A stretch of 64,000 bases of DNA from Selenomonadales bacterium (GTDB taxonomy: Bacteria; Bacillota; Negativicutes; Sporomusales; UBA7701): NCBI GenBank assembly GCA_029976065.1, contig JARKNV010000002.1, positions 62,001 through 126,000 of the forward strand, in the 5' to 3' direction. Of this stretch, positions 16,236 to 25,481 are shown one piece after another. A program made the translations under genes and the position numbers. Within the stretch, counting starts at the first letter, position 1, and the number at the start of each line of letters is the position of its first letter. The notes under the pieces are model-generated. The model worked only from the letters and a program-made list of their open reading frames with translations, made no database searches and was not told the DNA's origin.

Positions 16236-17295
16236 CAAACTGCAGGCAATCGAAGATAAATACGAAGAACTTGAACAACTGATCAGCGACCCGGCCGTGA
16301 TGGCCAACATGGCCGAGTGGCAGAAGCACACCAAGGCCCACTCCAAGCTGGCCGCGCTGGTGGCCAAATTCCGCGAGTACAAAGAGGCTCTCAAGGGCGG
16401 CGATGATGCCCGGGAGATGCTCAAGGACAAGCTCGACGACGATTTCCGCGCGCTGGTGGAGGCCGAGCTGGCCGAGCTGACCGACAGGGCGGAGAAGCTG
16501 GCCGAAGAGCTCAGGATCATGCTGCTGCCCCGCGACCCCAACGACGACAAGGATGTCATCATCGAGATCCGCGGCGGGGCGGGGGGCGACGAAGCGGCGC
16601 TGTTCGCCGGCGACCTGTTCCGCATGTACAACCGCTACGCCGACGGCCGGGGCTGGAAAACCGAGGTGCTCGACGCCAATCCCACCGACCTGGGCGGCTT
16701 CAAGGAAGTGGTTTTCGCCGTATCGGGCGACGGAGCGTATTCGCGCTTCAAATTCGAGAGCGGCGTGCACCGCGTGCAGCGGGTGCCGGACACCGAGGCC
16801 AGCGGCCGCATCCACACCTCGACGGTGACGGTGGCGGTGCTGCCCGAGGCCGAGGATGTCGACGTGGATATCAATCAGAACGATCTGCGCATCGATACCT
16901 ATTGCGCCAGCGGCGCCGGCGGCCAGCACGTCAACAAGACCGAATCGGCGGTGCGGATCACCCACCTGCCCACCGGGGTCGTGGTTCAGTGCCAGGACGA
17001 GAAGTCCCAGCTCAAAAACCGCGACAAGGCGATGCGGGTGCTCAGGGCCAAGCTGCTGGAGCTTGCCCAGGAGTCGCAGCGGGCCGAGGTGGCCGAGACG
17101 CGCAAAAGCCAGGTGGGCACGGGAGACCGCAGCGAGCGCATCCGCACGTACAACTTCCCCCAGGGGCGGGTGACCGATCACCGTATCGGCCTGACGCTCC
17201 ACAAGCTCGATTTTATTCTTAACGGCGATCTCGACGAACTGATCGACGCCCTTATCACCGCCGACCAAAGCGAGCGCCTGAAACGGGTCGATTGA
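16228..17295 (+). CDS. prfA: Peptide chain release factor 1
   Basis: Class I release factor for UAA and UAG stops. 355 residues. The peptidyl-transferase GGQ motif sits in [18 protein letters not shown] (about residue 230), and the upstream [14 protein letters not shown] stretch is typical of RF1 rather than RF2. The N-terminal domain is coiled-coil-like. The GGQ glutamine is the target of the methyltransferase encoded by the next gene, four bases away. Confidence 0.98.
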   Translation: MLDKLQAIEDKYEELEQLISDPAVMANMAEWQKHTKAHSKLAALVAKFREYKEALKGGDDAREMLKDKLDDDFRALVEAELAELTDRAEKLAEELRIMLLPRDPNDDKDVIIEIRGGAGGDEAALFAGDLFRMYNRYADGRGWKTEVLDANPTDLGGFKEVVFAVSGDGAYSRFKFESGVHRVQRVPDTEASGRIHTSTVTVAVLPEAEDVDVDINQNDLRIDTYCASGAGGQHVNKTESAVRITHLPTGVVVQCQDEKSQLKNRDKAMRVLRAKLLELAQESQRAEVAETRKSQVGTGDRSERIRTYNFPQGRVTDHRIGLTLHKLDFILNGDLDELIDALITADQSERLKRVD

Positions 17296-17299
17296 AACG

Positions 17300-18160
17300 A
17301 TGGGCGAGATATGGACAATAGGCTCGATTTTAACATGGACCAAGCAGTACTTTGCCGACAAGGGCGTGGCCAGTCCGCGCCTTGACGCCGAGGTGCTGCT
17401 TTCCCATGTTCTGGGCAAGGACCGGATGTACCTGTACGTGAATTTCGATCAGCCGCTGGAGGCCGGCGAGCTGGCCTCCTTCCGCGAGGCGGTGAAGCAG
17501 CGCGCCCGGCGGGTGCCGGTGGCGTACATAACCGGCCGGCGCGAGTTCTTCGGCCTGCCGTTCGCGGTGACGCCGGCGGTGCTTATTCCCCGGCCGGACA
17601 CCGAGGTGCTGGTGGAAGCGACTCTGAGGCGCCTGCAGGAGCGGGAGAAGCCGCTGGTGCTCGATGTCGGCACAGGCAGCGGGGCGATAATCGTCAGCCT
17701 GCTGCATAAACTGCCGGCGGCCCGGGGCGTGGCGACCGACATCTCCGCCGAGGCGCTGGTGGTGGCGGCCGGCAACGCCGCCAAGCTGGGCGTTGCCGGC
17801 CGTCTGGAGCTATGCCGCGGCGACCTTGCCGCGCCGGCGGCGGGGCGGATTTTTGACGCGGTCGTCAGCAATCCGCCGTACATAGCGGCCAAAGATATGG
17901 CCGCCCTGGAGCCCGAACTGGGGTACGAGCCGCGGGCCGCTTTGGCCGGGGGCGCGGACGGGCTGGATTTTTACCGCCGCCTGACGGGCGGCGCGGCGGC
18001 GCTCCTGAAGCCGGACGGCTTCATGGCCGTCGAGGTGGGGGCGGGACAGGCGGGGCCGGTGGCCGCGCTGGCGACCGCGGCCACCGGCCTGGCGGCTACG
18101 GCGACGATCAAGGATTATGGCGGCGTGGAACGGGTGGTCGTATTTGAACGGAGGCAGTAA
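17300..18160 (+). CDS. prmC: Release factor glutamine methyltransferase
   Basis: SAM-dependent N5-glutamine methyltransferase modifying the GGQ motif of release factors. 286 residues: a helical N-terminal release-factor-binding domain (about 1-85) and a Rossmann methyltransferase domain with motif I LDVGTGSGA and the catalytic NPPY (VVSNPPYIA). Directly downstream of prfA. Its TAA overlaps the ATG of ywlC, which suggests translational coupling. Confidence 0.97.
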   Translation: MGEIWTIGSILTWTKQYFADKGVASPRLDAEVLLSHVLGKDRMYLYVNFDQPLEAGELASFREAVKQRARRVPVAYITGRREFFGLPFAVTPAVLIPRPDTEVLVEATLRRLQEREKPLVLDVGTGSGAIIVSLLHKLPAARGVATDISAEALVVAAGNAAKLGVAGRLELCRGDLAAPAAGRIFDAVVSNPPYIAAKDMAALEPELGYEPRAALAGGADGLDFYRRLTGGAAALLKPDGFMAVEVGAGQAGPVAALATAATGLAATATIKDYGGVERVVVFERRQ

Positions 18161-19206
18161 TGGACACCAAACATTTTGTCGTCGATAGGGATAAGCCGGA
18201 TTTACGCATTCTCGACCAGGCGGCGGCCGTGCTGCGCCAGGGCGGGCTGGTAGCCTTTCCGACCGAGACGGTCTACGGACTGGGGGCGAACGGCCTCGAT
18301 CCGCGGGCGGTGGCGAGGATTTTCGCCGCCAAGGGGCGGCCGGCGGACAATCCGCTGATTTTGCATATTGCCGATGGGCATGAAGTTAATAAACTGGCTG
18401 CGCGGGTGCCTGCCAACGCCGCCGCGCTGATGGCGAAGTACTGGCCCGGGCCGCTGACGGTGGTGCTGGCGAGGACCCGCCTGGTGCCGGACGCGGCCAC
18501 GGGGGGCCTGGACACGGTGGCCGTGCGCCTGCCGGCTTCGACGGTGGCGCGGGAGCTCATCCGCCTGGCCGGTGTGCCGGTGGCGGCGCCGAGCGCCAAC
18601 ACCTCGGGCCGGCCGAGCCCGACGACCGCGCAGGCGGTGCTGGCTGACATGGACAGGCGCATCGAGGTTGTCCTCGACGCCGGACCGTGCGGGATCGGCG
18701 TGGAATCGACGGTCGTGGACTGCACCACCCCGGTGCCGACGTTGCTGCGGCCGGGGGGCGTGACGCTGGAAATGCTGATGGATACGCTGGGCGAGGTGGA
18801 GGTCGACCCGGCCCTGGGTGGCGACGATTTCGTGCCGCGGGCGCCGGGGATGAAGTATACCCACTACGCACCGGCGGCGCCGATGACCCTTTACGAGGGC
18901 GACGCCGCCGCGGTGGCGGCAGCCCTCGCCGGCGATACGGGGCGCCTGGCGGCGTCCGGCCGGCGGGTCGGGGCGGTGGTGTCGGCCGAGACGGCGGCGC
19001 TGCTGCCGCGGGAAGCGGAAACGGCGGTATACGGCGCGCGCGGCGACCTGGACGCGGCGGCCGCCGGCCTCTACAGCGCGCTCAGGCACTTTGACGCCGC
19101 CCCGGTGGATATCATCCTCGCCGAGGGTGTCGCTGAAGCCGGCCTGGGGCTGGCGGTGATGAACAGGATGCGCAAGGCGGCCGGGTATAAGATTGTGCAC
19201 TGTTGA
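18160..19206 (+). CDS. ywlC: L-threonylcarbamoyladenylate synthase (Sua5/YwlC type)
   Basis: Makes threonylcarbamoyl-AMP for the t6A37 tRNA modification from threonine, bicarbonate and ATP. 348 residues: an N-terminal YrdC domain (about 10-205, with AFPTETVYGLGANG, KGRPADNPLI and the SxN-type APSANTSGRPSPT), then a linker and a C-terminal Sua5 domain (about 225-348), so this is the long Sua5 form. The ATG overlaps the prmC stop. In Bacillus ywlC leads on to ywlE-rpiB-ywlG-glyA-upp; here about 11 kb of other genes separate them. Confidence 0.96.
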   Translation: MDTKHFVVDRDKPDLRILDQAAAVLRQGGLVAFPTETVYGLGANGLDPRAVARIFAAKGRPADNPLILHIADGHEVNKLAARVPANAAALMAKYWPGPLTVVLARTRLVPDAATGGLDTVAVRLPASTVARELIRLAGVPVAAPSANTSGRPSPTTAQAVLADMDRRIEVVLDAGPCGIGVESTVVDCTTPVPTLLRPGGVTLEMLMDTLGEVEVDPALGGDDFVPRAPGMKYTHYAPAAPMTLYEGDAAAVAAALAGDTGRLAASGRRVGAVVSAETAALLPREAETAVYGARGDLDAAAAGLYSALRHFDAAPVDIILAEGVAEAGLGLAVMNRMRKAAGYKIVHC

Positions 19207-19225
19207 CCTTTAACGGAGGAGAGCT

Positions 19226-20032
19226 ATGTCAGGAATCACTTACTACCGCGACGTCGATGTGCCGTTCTTCGAACTGAAGGTTTGCGACGCGGCGCACGTG
19301 TCCTTAAAAAGGCATTACCACGAGGAGTTTTCCGTGGGGCTGGTGGAAAAGGGCGCCAGCAAGGTGTGGCACGAGGGCCGGCAGGGGGAAGTGGCACCGG
19401 AGAACCTGGTGCTTATTCCGCCAGGCGTCTTCCACGCCTGTAATCCCAACGACAAGGCGCCCTGGCGGTACAAGATGCTGTTCGCGGCGCCGGCCTGGGT
19501 GGCGGCGTCCTTGCCGGGCGGCCGGGGCAAGGCGGTGCTCCGTCAGGGTGTCCGCTGCCTGCCGGCGCGGGCCTGCGGCCGGATGATGGCCGAAGCGGCC
19601 GGCCGCCTGATGGCGCCCGCCACGCCGCTGGACAGGGAGAGCGGCGTGCTGGCCCTGTTCGCCGCCCTGCTGGGCGACGACGGCCAGGCCGGCCGGCAGG
19701 AGAAGGCCGGCGGTGAGCGCGACCGGCTGAAGCAGGTGCGTGAATACCTGCACAGCCGCTTCCTCGACAGGGTGACGCTGACCGACCTGGAGGCAGTGTC
19801 CGGCCTCAGCAAATATTACGTTGTCAAGCTGTTCAAAAAGGAGTACGGCGTGCCGCCCCACGTGTACCAGACCATGCTGCGGGTCAATTTCGCCGAGAAG
19901 GAGCTCCGCCGGCAGCGGGAGTTGGCGGCGGTCGCCCAGGACGCCGGCTTTTACGACCAGAGCCATTTCACCAAGACCTTCCGCAGCCACGTGGGCGTGA
20001 CGCCCGAGGTCTATCAGAAAGCCCATCTGTAG
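19226..20032 (+). CDS. AraC family transcriptional regulator
   Basis: 268 residues. The N-terminal half is a cupin-like AraC ligand domain (HYHEEFSVGLVEKG; LIPPGVFHACNP). The last ~100 residues hold two helix-turn-helix motifs (LTDLEAVSGLSKYYVVKLFKKEYG and AQDAGFYDQSHFTKTFRSHVGVTP). GGAGGAGAG lies before the ATG. It is followed by a DUF2000 gene in the same direction, a pairing known in other bacteria, so that gene is a likely target. Ligand unknown. Confidence 0.93.
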   Translation: MSGITYYRDVDVPFFELKVCDAAHVSLKRHYHEEFSVGLVEKGASKVWHEGRQGEVAPENLVLIPPGVFHACNPNDKAPWRYKMLFAAPAWVAASLPGGRGKAVLRQGVRCLPARACGRMMAEAAGRLMAPATPLDRESGVLALFAALLGDDGQAGRQEKAGGERDRLKQVREYLHSRFLDRVTLTDLEAVSGLSKYYVVKLFKKEYGVPPHVYQTMLRVNFAEKELRRQRELAAVAQDAGFYDQSHFTKTFRSHVGVTPEVYQKAHL

Positions 20033-20106
20033 CCGGGACAACTTTTTACAATACGCCTGAACCGTAATCGGCCTATCATAGAGGGAAAACGGTAGGAGGC
20101 GTAGCA

Positions 20107-20514
20107 ATGAAAGTTGTAATGATTATCGATAAGGAGTTGCCGGTGGGGCTGATCGCCAACACGGCGGCGGTGCTGGGGGCAAGCCTGGGAAAGATGGCTG
20201 ACGGCCTGATCGGCGGCGATCTTTGCGATGCCGACGGCAACGTCCACCCGGGGATAACGACCAGGAACATTCCCGTCCTTGGGGCGACAAAGGAACAGCT
20301 CAAGGCTATCCGGGTCCGGCTGTACGACGAGGAGTTCGACGCCGTGGCGACGGTGGATTTCAACAATATCGCCCAGCGGTCATTGGATTACGGCGACTAT
20401 GGGAAGGCGCTCGCCAACGCGGACGGCGGCGCGCTCGCTTATCTGGGCGTCTGCCTGTACGGCCCGCAGAAAAAGGTCAATAGCCTGACAGGCAACATCG
20501 GGTTGCTGCGCTGA
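20107..20514 (+). CDS. DUF2000 family protein
   Basis: 135-residue protein matching the DUF2000 family (peptidyl-tRNA hydrolase II-like fold): starts KVVMIIDKELPVGLIANTAAVLG, with conserved GGDLCDADGN and PVLGATKEQLKAIR, and LAYLGVCLYGPQKKVNSLTGNIGLLR at the end. Family function is not established; it is often next to AraC-type regulators, as here. GTAGGAGGCGTAGC gives a strong ribosome-binding site. It probably forms a two-gene unit with the regulator or is its target. Confidence 0.85.
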   Translation: MKVVMIIDKELPVGLIANTAAVLGASLGKMADGLIGGDLCDADGNVHPGITTRNIPVLGATKEQLKAIRVRLYDEEFDAVATVDFNNIAQRSLDYGDYGKALANADGGALAYLGVCLYGPQKKVNSLTGNIGLLR

Positions 20515-20569
20515 CAAGGCGGGCCGGTCGCCCGGAACTGATAACGAGAGCGGAACGGGGAACTGACGG

Positions 20570-21430
20570 ATGGACAAAGACACCAGGGTCGATCTGCATA
20601 TTCATACCACCGCTTCGGACGGGACGTGGACGCCGGCCGAGACGGTCGCGGCGGTGCGCGCCGCGAGCGTCGGCCTGTTCGCCGTCACCGACCACGACAC
20701 GGCGGCAAACGTCGCCGCGACCGGCCGGCTGGCGGCCGAAGCAGGACTGGGTTTTTTGCCGGGGGTGGAGATTTCGGTGACCCTGGCGGGGCACCTTTTC
20801 CACATCCTCGGCTACGGGATCGATCCGGAGGGCGGGGCGCTGCGGCGTATCCTCGCCGCCAACACCGCCCTGATGGAGGAGGTCGACCACGACAGCATCA
20901 GGAAGCTGGCTGCCGCCGGTTTTCCCATCGCTTACGACGAATTTTGCGCTTATGACCACGACCCCGGCAGGGGCGGCTGGAAGTCGCTCAGTTATCTGAT
21001 CGACAAAGGCCTGTGTACCGGGGTGGGCGATTTCTTTGCCGAGCTGTTCAACGCCAAGCGGGGCATCGTCTTTCCGGAGTTTCCCCATCCGGCCGCGGCC
21101 ATCGCCGCCATCAAGGAGGCCGGCGGCGTGCCGGTGCTGGCTCATCCCGGCAGCGAATTCCACGGCCCCGCCCTGGAGGAGACGCTGGACATGTTCGCCG
21201 CCCAGGATATCGAGGGGGTGGAGTGCTTCCACCTCTGCCACGATGCGGTGACGACGAAGCGGGCGGTGGAGTGGTGCGACCGCCACAAGCTGCTGATCAC
21301 CGGCGGCTCGGACTGCCACGGCGGCTTTGTGCCTTCCCGGCGCCTGGGAGTGCCGGAGATTACCCTCGGGCAGCTCCGCCTGGGAAAACTGGCGGATGGC
21401 CTGCCTGACTTCATCCGGAGCGGCGAATGA
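20570..21430 (+). CDS. PHP domain metal-dependent phosphoesterase
   Basis: 286-residue PHP-fold hydrolase. Metal ligands are visible as DLHIHTTASDGT (HxH), VTDHDTAAN, LPGVEIS, VLAHPGS and the C-terminal GGSDCHG, so a complete trinuclear site is likely. Closest characterised types are 3',5'-nucleotide bisphosphate phosphatase/RNase AM-like enzymes, but the substrate is not determined. It overlaps the following hydrolase gene by four bases (ATGA), so the two are co-translated. Confidence 0.88.
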   Translation: MDKDTRVDLHIHTTASDGTWTPAETVAAVRAASVGLFAVTDHDTAANVAATGRLAAEAGLGFLPGVEISVTLAGHLFHILGYGIDPEGGALRRILAANTALMEEVDHDSIRKLAAAGFPIAYDEFCAYDHDPGRGGWKSLSYLIDKGLCTGVGDFFAELFNAKRGIVFPEFPHPAAAIAAIKEAGGVPVLAHPGSEFHGPALEETLDMFAAQDIEGVECFHLCHDAVTTKRAVEWCDRHKLLITGGSDCHGGFVPSRRLGVPEITLGQLRLGKLADGLPDFIRSGE

Positions 21431-22062
21431 GCGGGGAGCATCGCTCCCCGGCGTGGGAAAAGGCGGCGGGCATATACCGGGCCGGCGATGCCGACGCGGC
21501 GGACGCGGTCATTCTGCTGCACGAGATTTACGGAATCAACGGCCATATGGCCGATACCGCCGCCCGCCTGGCGGCGCAGGGGCTGGCCGTGTATTGCCCC
21601 GACCTGCTCGGCACGGCGTACGGTTACGAGCAGGAGGCGGCCGCCTACGCGCATTATATGAAGGTGGGCTTCGAGACCGCCGCCGCGGAGGCGGCGGCGC
21701 TGGCCGCGCGCCTAGCGGGTCGCTGCCGCAGGCTATATTTGGTGGGGTACAGCGCCGGGGCGACGGTGGCGTGGCTGCTGAGCGGCCGGCCGGGGTTCGC
21801 CGGCGCCGTCGGCTACTATGGTTCGCGGATCCGCGACTATCCCGGCGTGACGCCGGCCGGCCCGGTACTGCTGCTTTTTCCGCAAAGCGAGGAGGCTTTT
21901 TCGGTGCCCGACCTGGTGGGCAAGCTGGCGGCGAAAGACGGGGTGCAGGTTCATGTCCTGCCGGGGCGGCATGGGTTCGCCGACCGCCGCTCGCCCAATT
22001 ACGACGCGGCGGCCGCGCGGGCGGCGGACGCTCTCGTCCGCACCTTCCTCGGCGGGAAATAG
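21427..22062 (+). CDS. Dienelactone hydrolase family protein
   Basis: Alpha/beta hydrolase of 211 residues. The nucleophile elbow is GYSAGA, giving serine where classical dienelactone hydrolases have cysteine. LLHEIYGINGHMADTA contributes the conserved glutamate region, and the catalytic histidine is in LPGRHGFADR near the C-terminus. A cytoplasmic esterase or carboxymethylenebutenolidase-like role is likely, substrate unknown. Start overlaps the PHP gene; a strong terminator follows. Confidence 0.85.
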   Translation: MSGEHRSPAWEKAAGIYRAGDADAADAVILLHEIYGINGHMADTAARLAAQGLAVYCPDLLGTAYGYEQEAAAYAHYMKVGFETAAAEAAALAARLAGRCRRLYLVGYSAGATVAWLLSGRPGFAGAVGYYGSRIRDYPGVTPAGPVLLLFPQSEEAFSVPDLVGKLAAKDGVQVHVLPGRHGFADRRSPNYDAAAARAADALVRTFLGGK

Positions 22063-22076
22063 CATAATACAACAGG

Positions 22077-22108
22077 AAACCCGGCTCGGGCGTGAGCCGG
22101 GTTTCTTG
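22077..22108. terminator. Terminator after the hydrolase, facing the TRAP operon
   Basis: Perfect 11-base stem AAACCCGGCTC / GAGCCGGGTTT with a six-base loop, between convergent genes. T-rich on the plus side and A-rich on the other, so it could work in both directions. Confidence 0.8.
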
Positions 22109-22146
22109 CTTGCGGCCGCTATTGCAAAAGCCTTGGGAAACGATTA

Positions 22147-24141
22147 TCAGTTGCCGGCGGCTCCGAGAGAGGGCGGCTTGGCCAGCGTCCGTCTCTGCCA
22201 GATGTAGACGGCGACGACGGCGCCGAGGCCGAACAGGTCGGTCCAGAAGCCCGGAATTATAAGGCCCATGGAACCGCAGAAGAGGACAACGCGTTCGAGG
22301 AGGGTGCATTTTCGCATCAGCCAGTTCTCCAGGGCGGCGCTGAGGGCGATGATGCCGACGGTGGCGGTAATGATTGCTTCGACGAGCGACACTGTGCTGT
22401 AGCTTCCCTGGAAAAGCAGCATAGGCGAATAGACGGCCAGGAAGGGCACAAGGAAGCCGGCCACGCCCAGGCGGGTGGAGGTCCAGCCGACTTTGTACGG
22501 GCTGGCGCCGGCGATGCCGGCGGCGGTGAAGGCGGCCAGGCAGACCGGCGGGGTGAGGTTGGACAGGCAGGCGAAGTAGAAGACGAAGAAGTGGGCGACG
22601 AGGGGCGGGATGCCGATCTTGATCAAGGCCGGCGCAGCGATGGTGGCGGCGACGATGTAGCAGGCGGTGGTGGGCAACCCCATGCCGAGGATGAGGGCGG
22701 TGATGGCGGTCAGTATAAGCATGAGGATGAGATTATTGCCGGAGAGGTCGAGGATATTGGCGCCGAAGGTGAGGCCGAGGCTGGTGAGCGAGCAGATGCC
22801 GACCACGAAGCCGACGACGGCGCAGGCCATGGCTACGCCGATGGCCGAGCGGGCCCCGCCTTCGAGGGCTTTGAGGATGCCCTTCACGCCGATGGCCGTC
22901 GATTTTTTCATGTAGCTGACGGCTACTGTTATGAGGATAGTGAAGAAAGCCGCATAGAGCGGGGTGAGTCCATAGAGCAGCAGGGCGACGATGCCGATTA
23001 CGGGGAGGGTGAGGTGTCCCGACTGGCGCATGACTTCGCCGGCTCTGGGAAGCTGGTCCTTGGGCAGGCCGGCCAGTCCCAGCTTGACCGCCTCGAGGTG
23101 GATCATGGCCCAGCAGGCCAGGTAGTAGAGGAAAGCCGGAAAGATGGCGGCGATCATGATCTGGGTGTAGGACATGCCGAGGAATTCGGCCATGACGAAG
23201 GCGGCGGCGCCCATGACCGGCGGCATGATCTGCCCGCCGGTGGAGGCCACGGCTTCGACGGCCCCGGCGAACTGGGGCCGGTAGCCGATGCTTTTCATCA
23301 GTGGGATGGTGAAGGCGCCAGTGGTGGCGACATTGGCGACGGCGCTGCCGTTTATCGTGCCCAGGAGGCCGCTGGCGAAAATGGCCACCTTGGCGGGACC
23401 GCCGGGCGAACCGCCGGCGACGGCCATGGCCAGGGCGTTGAAGAATTTGGCCATGCCGGTTTCCGACAGGAAGGCGCCGAAGAGGATGAACAGGAAGATG
23501 TAGGTGGACGAGACGCCCAGGGCGACGCCGTAAATGCCTTCGGTAGTGAGAAACATATGCTCGATGATGCGCTCGAAGCTATACCCGCGGTGGCCGAACT
23601 GACCGGGAATCCAGTCGCCGAACATAGCGTAGGCGACGAATACGAGGGCCATTATCGGCAGTTCCTTGCCGGTCGCCCGGCGGGCCGCCTCAAGCACCAG
23701 CAGGCAGAGGAGGGCGCCGACCCAGATATCCGTGCGGGTGTAGACACCGCCGGCGTTGGCGAGGTCGTCGTAGATCGATATAAGGTAGACGCCAACAAAC
23801 AACGACAGCGAGGCCAGCATGACGTCGACGGGGGTCACTTTGTTTTTGGGACTGTTCTTGCCAGCCGGATAAAGCAGGAACACGAGCACAAGCACGAAAG
23901 TGAGGTGGATGCTGCGCTGCTTGATGGCTTCCAGCACGCCGACACCGGCGGTATAGAGATGGAACAGCGACATGGCGATGGCGATGAAGGCGACAATTTT
24001 GGCGAGAGCGCCGGTGAATTTGCGGAAGCGGGCCTCGGCTTCGTATTTGCGCACCACCTGTTCGGTGGCCTCGGTTGTTTCCTCATTGATAAACGCATCA
24101 ATCTGTTTTTTGTCTATGACCGGTTTGTTGTCTTGCTCCAA
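22147..24141 (-). CDS. TAXI-type TRAP transporter, fused membrane subunit
   Basis: Ion-driven uptake permease of 664 residues in which the small (4-TM, DctQ-like) and large (12-TM, DctM-like) TRAP subunits are fused, as is usual for the TAXI subfamily. About 17 hydrophobic helices can be counted. Conserved DctM signatures include AVANVATTGAFTIPLMKS, GGQIMPPVMGAAAF and LGMGLPTTACYI. The N-terminal ~50 residues are charged and cytoplasmic. It follows the binding-protein gene on the same strand with a stable stem-loop between them. Substrate unknown; TAXI systems move organic acids such as glutamate or 2-oxoglutarate. Confidence 0.94.
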   Translation of the reverse strand: MEQDNKPVIDKKQIDAFINEETTEATEQVVRKYEAEARFRKFTGALAKIVAFIAIAMSLFHLYTAGVGVLEAIKQRSIHLTFVLVLVFLLYPAGKNSPKNKVTPVDVMLASLSLFVGVYLISIYDDLANAGGVYTRTDIWVGALLCLLVLEAARRATGKELPIMALVFVAYAMFGDWIPGQFGHRGYSFERIIEHMFLTTEGIYGVALGVSSTYIFLFILFGAFLSETGMAKFFNALAMAVAGGSPGGPAKVAIFASGLLGTINGSAVANVATTGAFTIPLMKSIGYRPQFAGAVEAVASTGGQIMPPVMGAAAFVMAEFLGMSYTQIMIAAIFPAFLYYLACWAMIHLEAVKLGLAGLPKDQLPRAGEVMRQSGHLTLPVIGIVALLLYGLTPLYAAFFTILITVAVSYMKKSTAIGVKGILKALEGGARSAIGVAMACAVVGFVVGICSLTSLGLTFGANILDLSGNNLILMLILTAITALILGMGLPTTACYIVAATIAAPALIKIGIPPLVAHFFVFYFACLSNLTPPVCLAAFTAAGIAGASPYKVGWTSTRLGVAGFLVPFLAVYSPMLLFQGSYSTVSLVEAIITATVGIIALSAALENWLMRKCTLLERVVLFCGSMGLIIPGFWTDLFGLGAVVAVYIWQRRTLAKPPSLGAAGN

Positions 24142-24192
24142 CGCGGTTTCCCCCCTAAATTGCCAGATTGCCAGTCAGGCCCGAGGATTTAT

Positions 24193-24227
24193 GGAAATCG
24201 CAGACAGGTTGGCTGTCTGCGATTTCC
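24193..24227 (-). other. Perfect 15-base stem-loop between TRAP genes
   Basis: GGAAATCGCAGACAG and its exact complement flank a five-base loop, 14 bases after the binding-protein stop. There is no T-run, so it is less like a terminator than a processing or stability hairpin. Such a hairpin would let the binding protein be made in excess over the permease, as in other uptake operons. Function inferred from position. Confidence 0.6.
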
Positions 24228-24241
24228 GTCTATCGGGAAGG

Positions 24242-25225
24242 TTACTTGACGATGCCTTTTTCTTTGAAGTACTTTTCAGCCCCCGGGTGGAGGGGAACGG
24301 TCATTCCCTTGGTGGCGTCCGGCAGCTTCATGTCCTTGGCGGCGGAGTGGGCGGCGACGAGGTCCTTCTGGCCGTCATAGAGGGTTTTGGTGATGTTGTA
24401 GACAAGGTCGGTGGAGAGGTCGTCGCGGCAGATGAGAATGTTGGCGACCGCCACGGTGGTCACGTCCTCGGTCTGGCCGATGTAGGTGCCTTTGGGGATC
24501 TTGATTTCATAGTACCAGGGCATTTCTTTGACAAGCTTCGCCATCATGTCGGGCTCGATGGAAAGAATACGGATCTTGACCGACGACGCGGCGTCGAGAA
24601 CGGCGGCGGTGGGCAGGCCGCCGGCGATGAGAATGCCGTCGACCCGGCCGTCCTTGAGGGCTTCGGCCGCTTCGGTGTAGCCGAGGTAGTCGGCCTTCAC
24701 GTTTTTCTTGTCCTTGTAGTCGAGACCGTAAAGACCGAGGATTTCTTTGGAGTTGATCTCGGTTGCGCTGCCTACCGCGCCGGGAACGAAGCGTTTGCCG
24801 GCGAAGTCCTTGACGGATTTGATATCGGAGTCGGCTTTGACGACGATGTGCATGACGTTGGGATAGAGGTGGGTGATGCCGCGCAGCATTTTGACGGGTT
24901 TACCGTCGAACATCGCCTGGCCCTGGTAGGCGTAATAAGCGACGCCGTTTTGGGCGAAGGCGATTTCGGCCTCTTTCTTCTGCATCAAGAGGACGTTCTG
25001 CGGGGTGCCGGCCGTAGCCTGGGCCGAGGCCTTGACGTTGGGGATCTGCTTGCTGAACATCTGGGCCATGGCGTTGCCCATCGGATAATAGACGCCGCCG
25101 GTGGTCGCGGTCGCGATGTTGATGTTCTGGACCTTCTGGGCGCCGCCGCTGCCGCCGCCGCACCCGGCAATGATGAGTGCCAGGATCACGAGACCGGACA
25201 GAACGAAAATGGCTTGTTTCTTCAC
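24242..25225 (-). CDS. TAXI family TRAP transporter solute-binding lipoprotein
   Basis: Extracytoplasmic binding protein of 327 residues. The N-terminus has KK, a hydrophobic core and a lipobox LIIAGC, followed by a flexible glycine-serine linker. The mature protein begins with the TAXI signature region ATTGGVYYPMGNAMAQ and contains QNGVAYYAYQG and ITHLYPNVMHIVVK, typical for the family. I chose the GTG preceded by GGAAGGGGAGAAACAT; a longer in-frame start adds 19 residues that spoil the signal peptide. It heads the two-gene transporter operon. Confidence 0.93.
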   Translation of the reverse strand: MKKQAIFVLSGLVILALIIAGCGGGSGGAQKVQNINIATATTGGVYYPMGNAMAQMFSKQIPNVKASAQATAGTPQNVLLMQKKEAEIAFAQNGVAYYAYQGQAMFDGKPVKMLRGITHLYPNVMHIVVKADSDIKSVKDFAGKRFVPGAVGSATEINSKEILGLYGLDYKDKKNVKADYLGYTEAAEALKDGRVDGILIAGGLPTAAVLDAASSVKIRILSIEPDMMAKLVKEMPWYYEIKIPKGTYIGQTEDVTTVAVANILICRDDLSTDLVYNITKTLYDGQKDLVAAHSAAKDMKLPDATKGMTVPLHPGAEKYFKEKGIVK

Positions 25226-25280
25226 ATGTTTCTCCCCTTCCGGTATTTTGTGGGCACCTGAGCAAGTTTCACCATTATTC

Positions 25281-25309
25281 ATTATACTTTAAATATTCCG
25301 GCAAAGGAA
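25281..25309 (-). promoter_or_regulatory. Candidate promoter of the TRAP operon
   Basis: On the minus strand, TATAAT lies 55 bases before the chosen start of the binding protein, with TTCCTT 17 bases further up as a weak -35. The -10 is perfect; the poor -35 suggests an activator may be needed. Confidence 0.45.
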
Positions 25310-25481
25310 GGAACTGGCGCCCGACTTTCGGAAAATAATGCCTGAATGTACAAAAAAGGCTACCGAAGGGGGAAGATTGTTTCCGTCGGAGACACAAGCA
25401 GGGCGAATAGGGCGGACGGCGAACAAGTGATAATATAGACACGAATTCCCCGTCGGCATGCGGTCGGGGAGGGAGGGCGCG

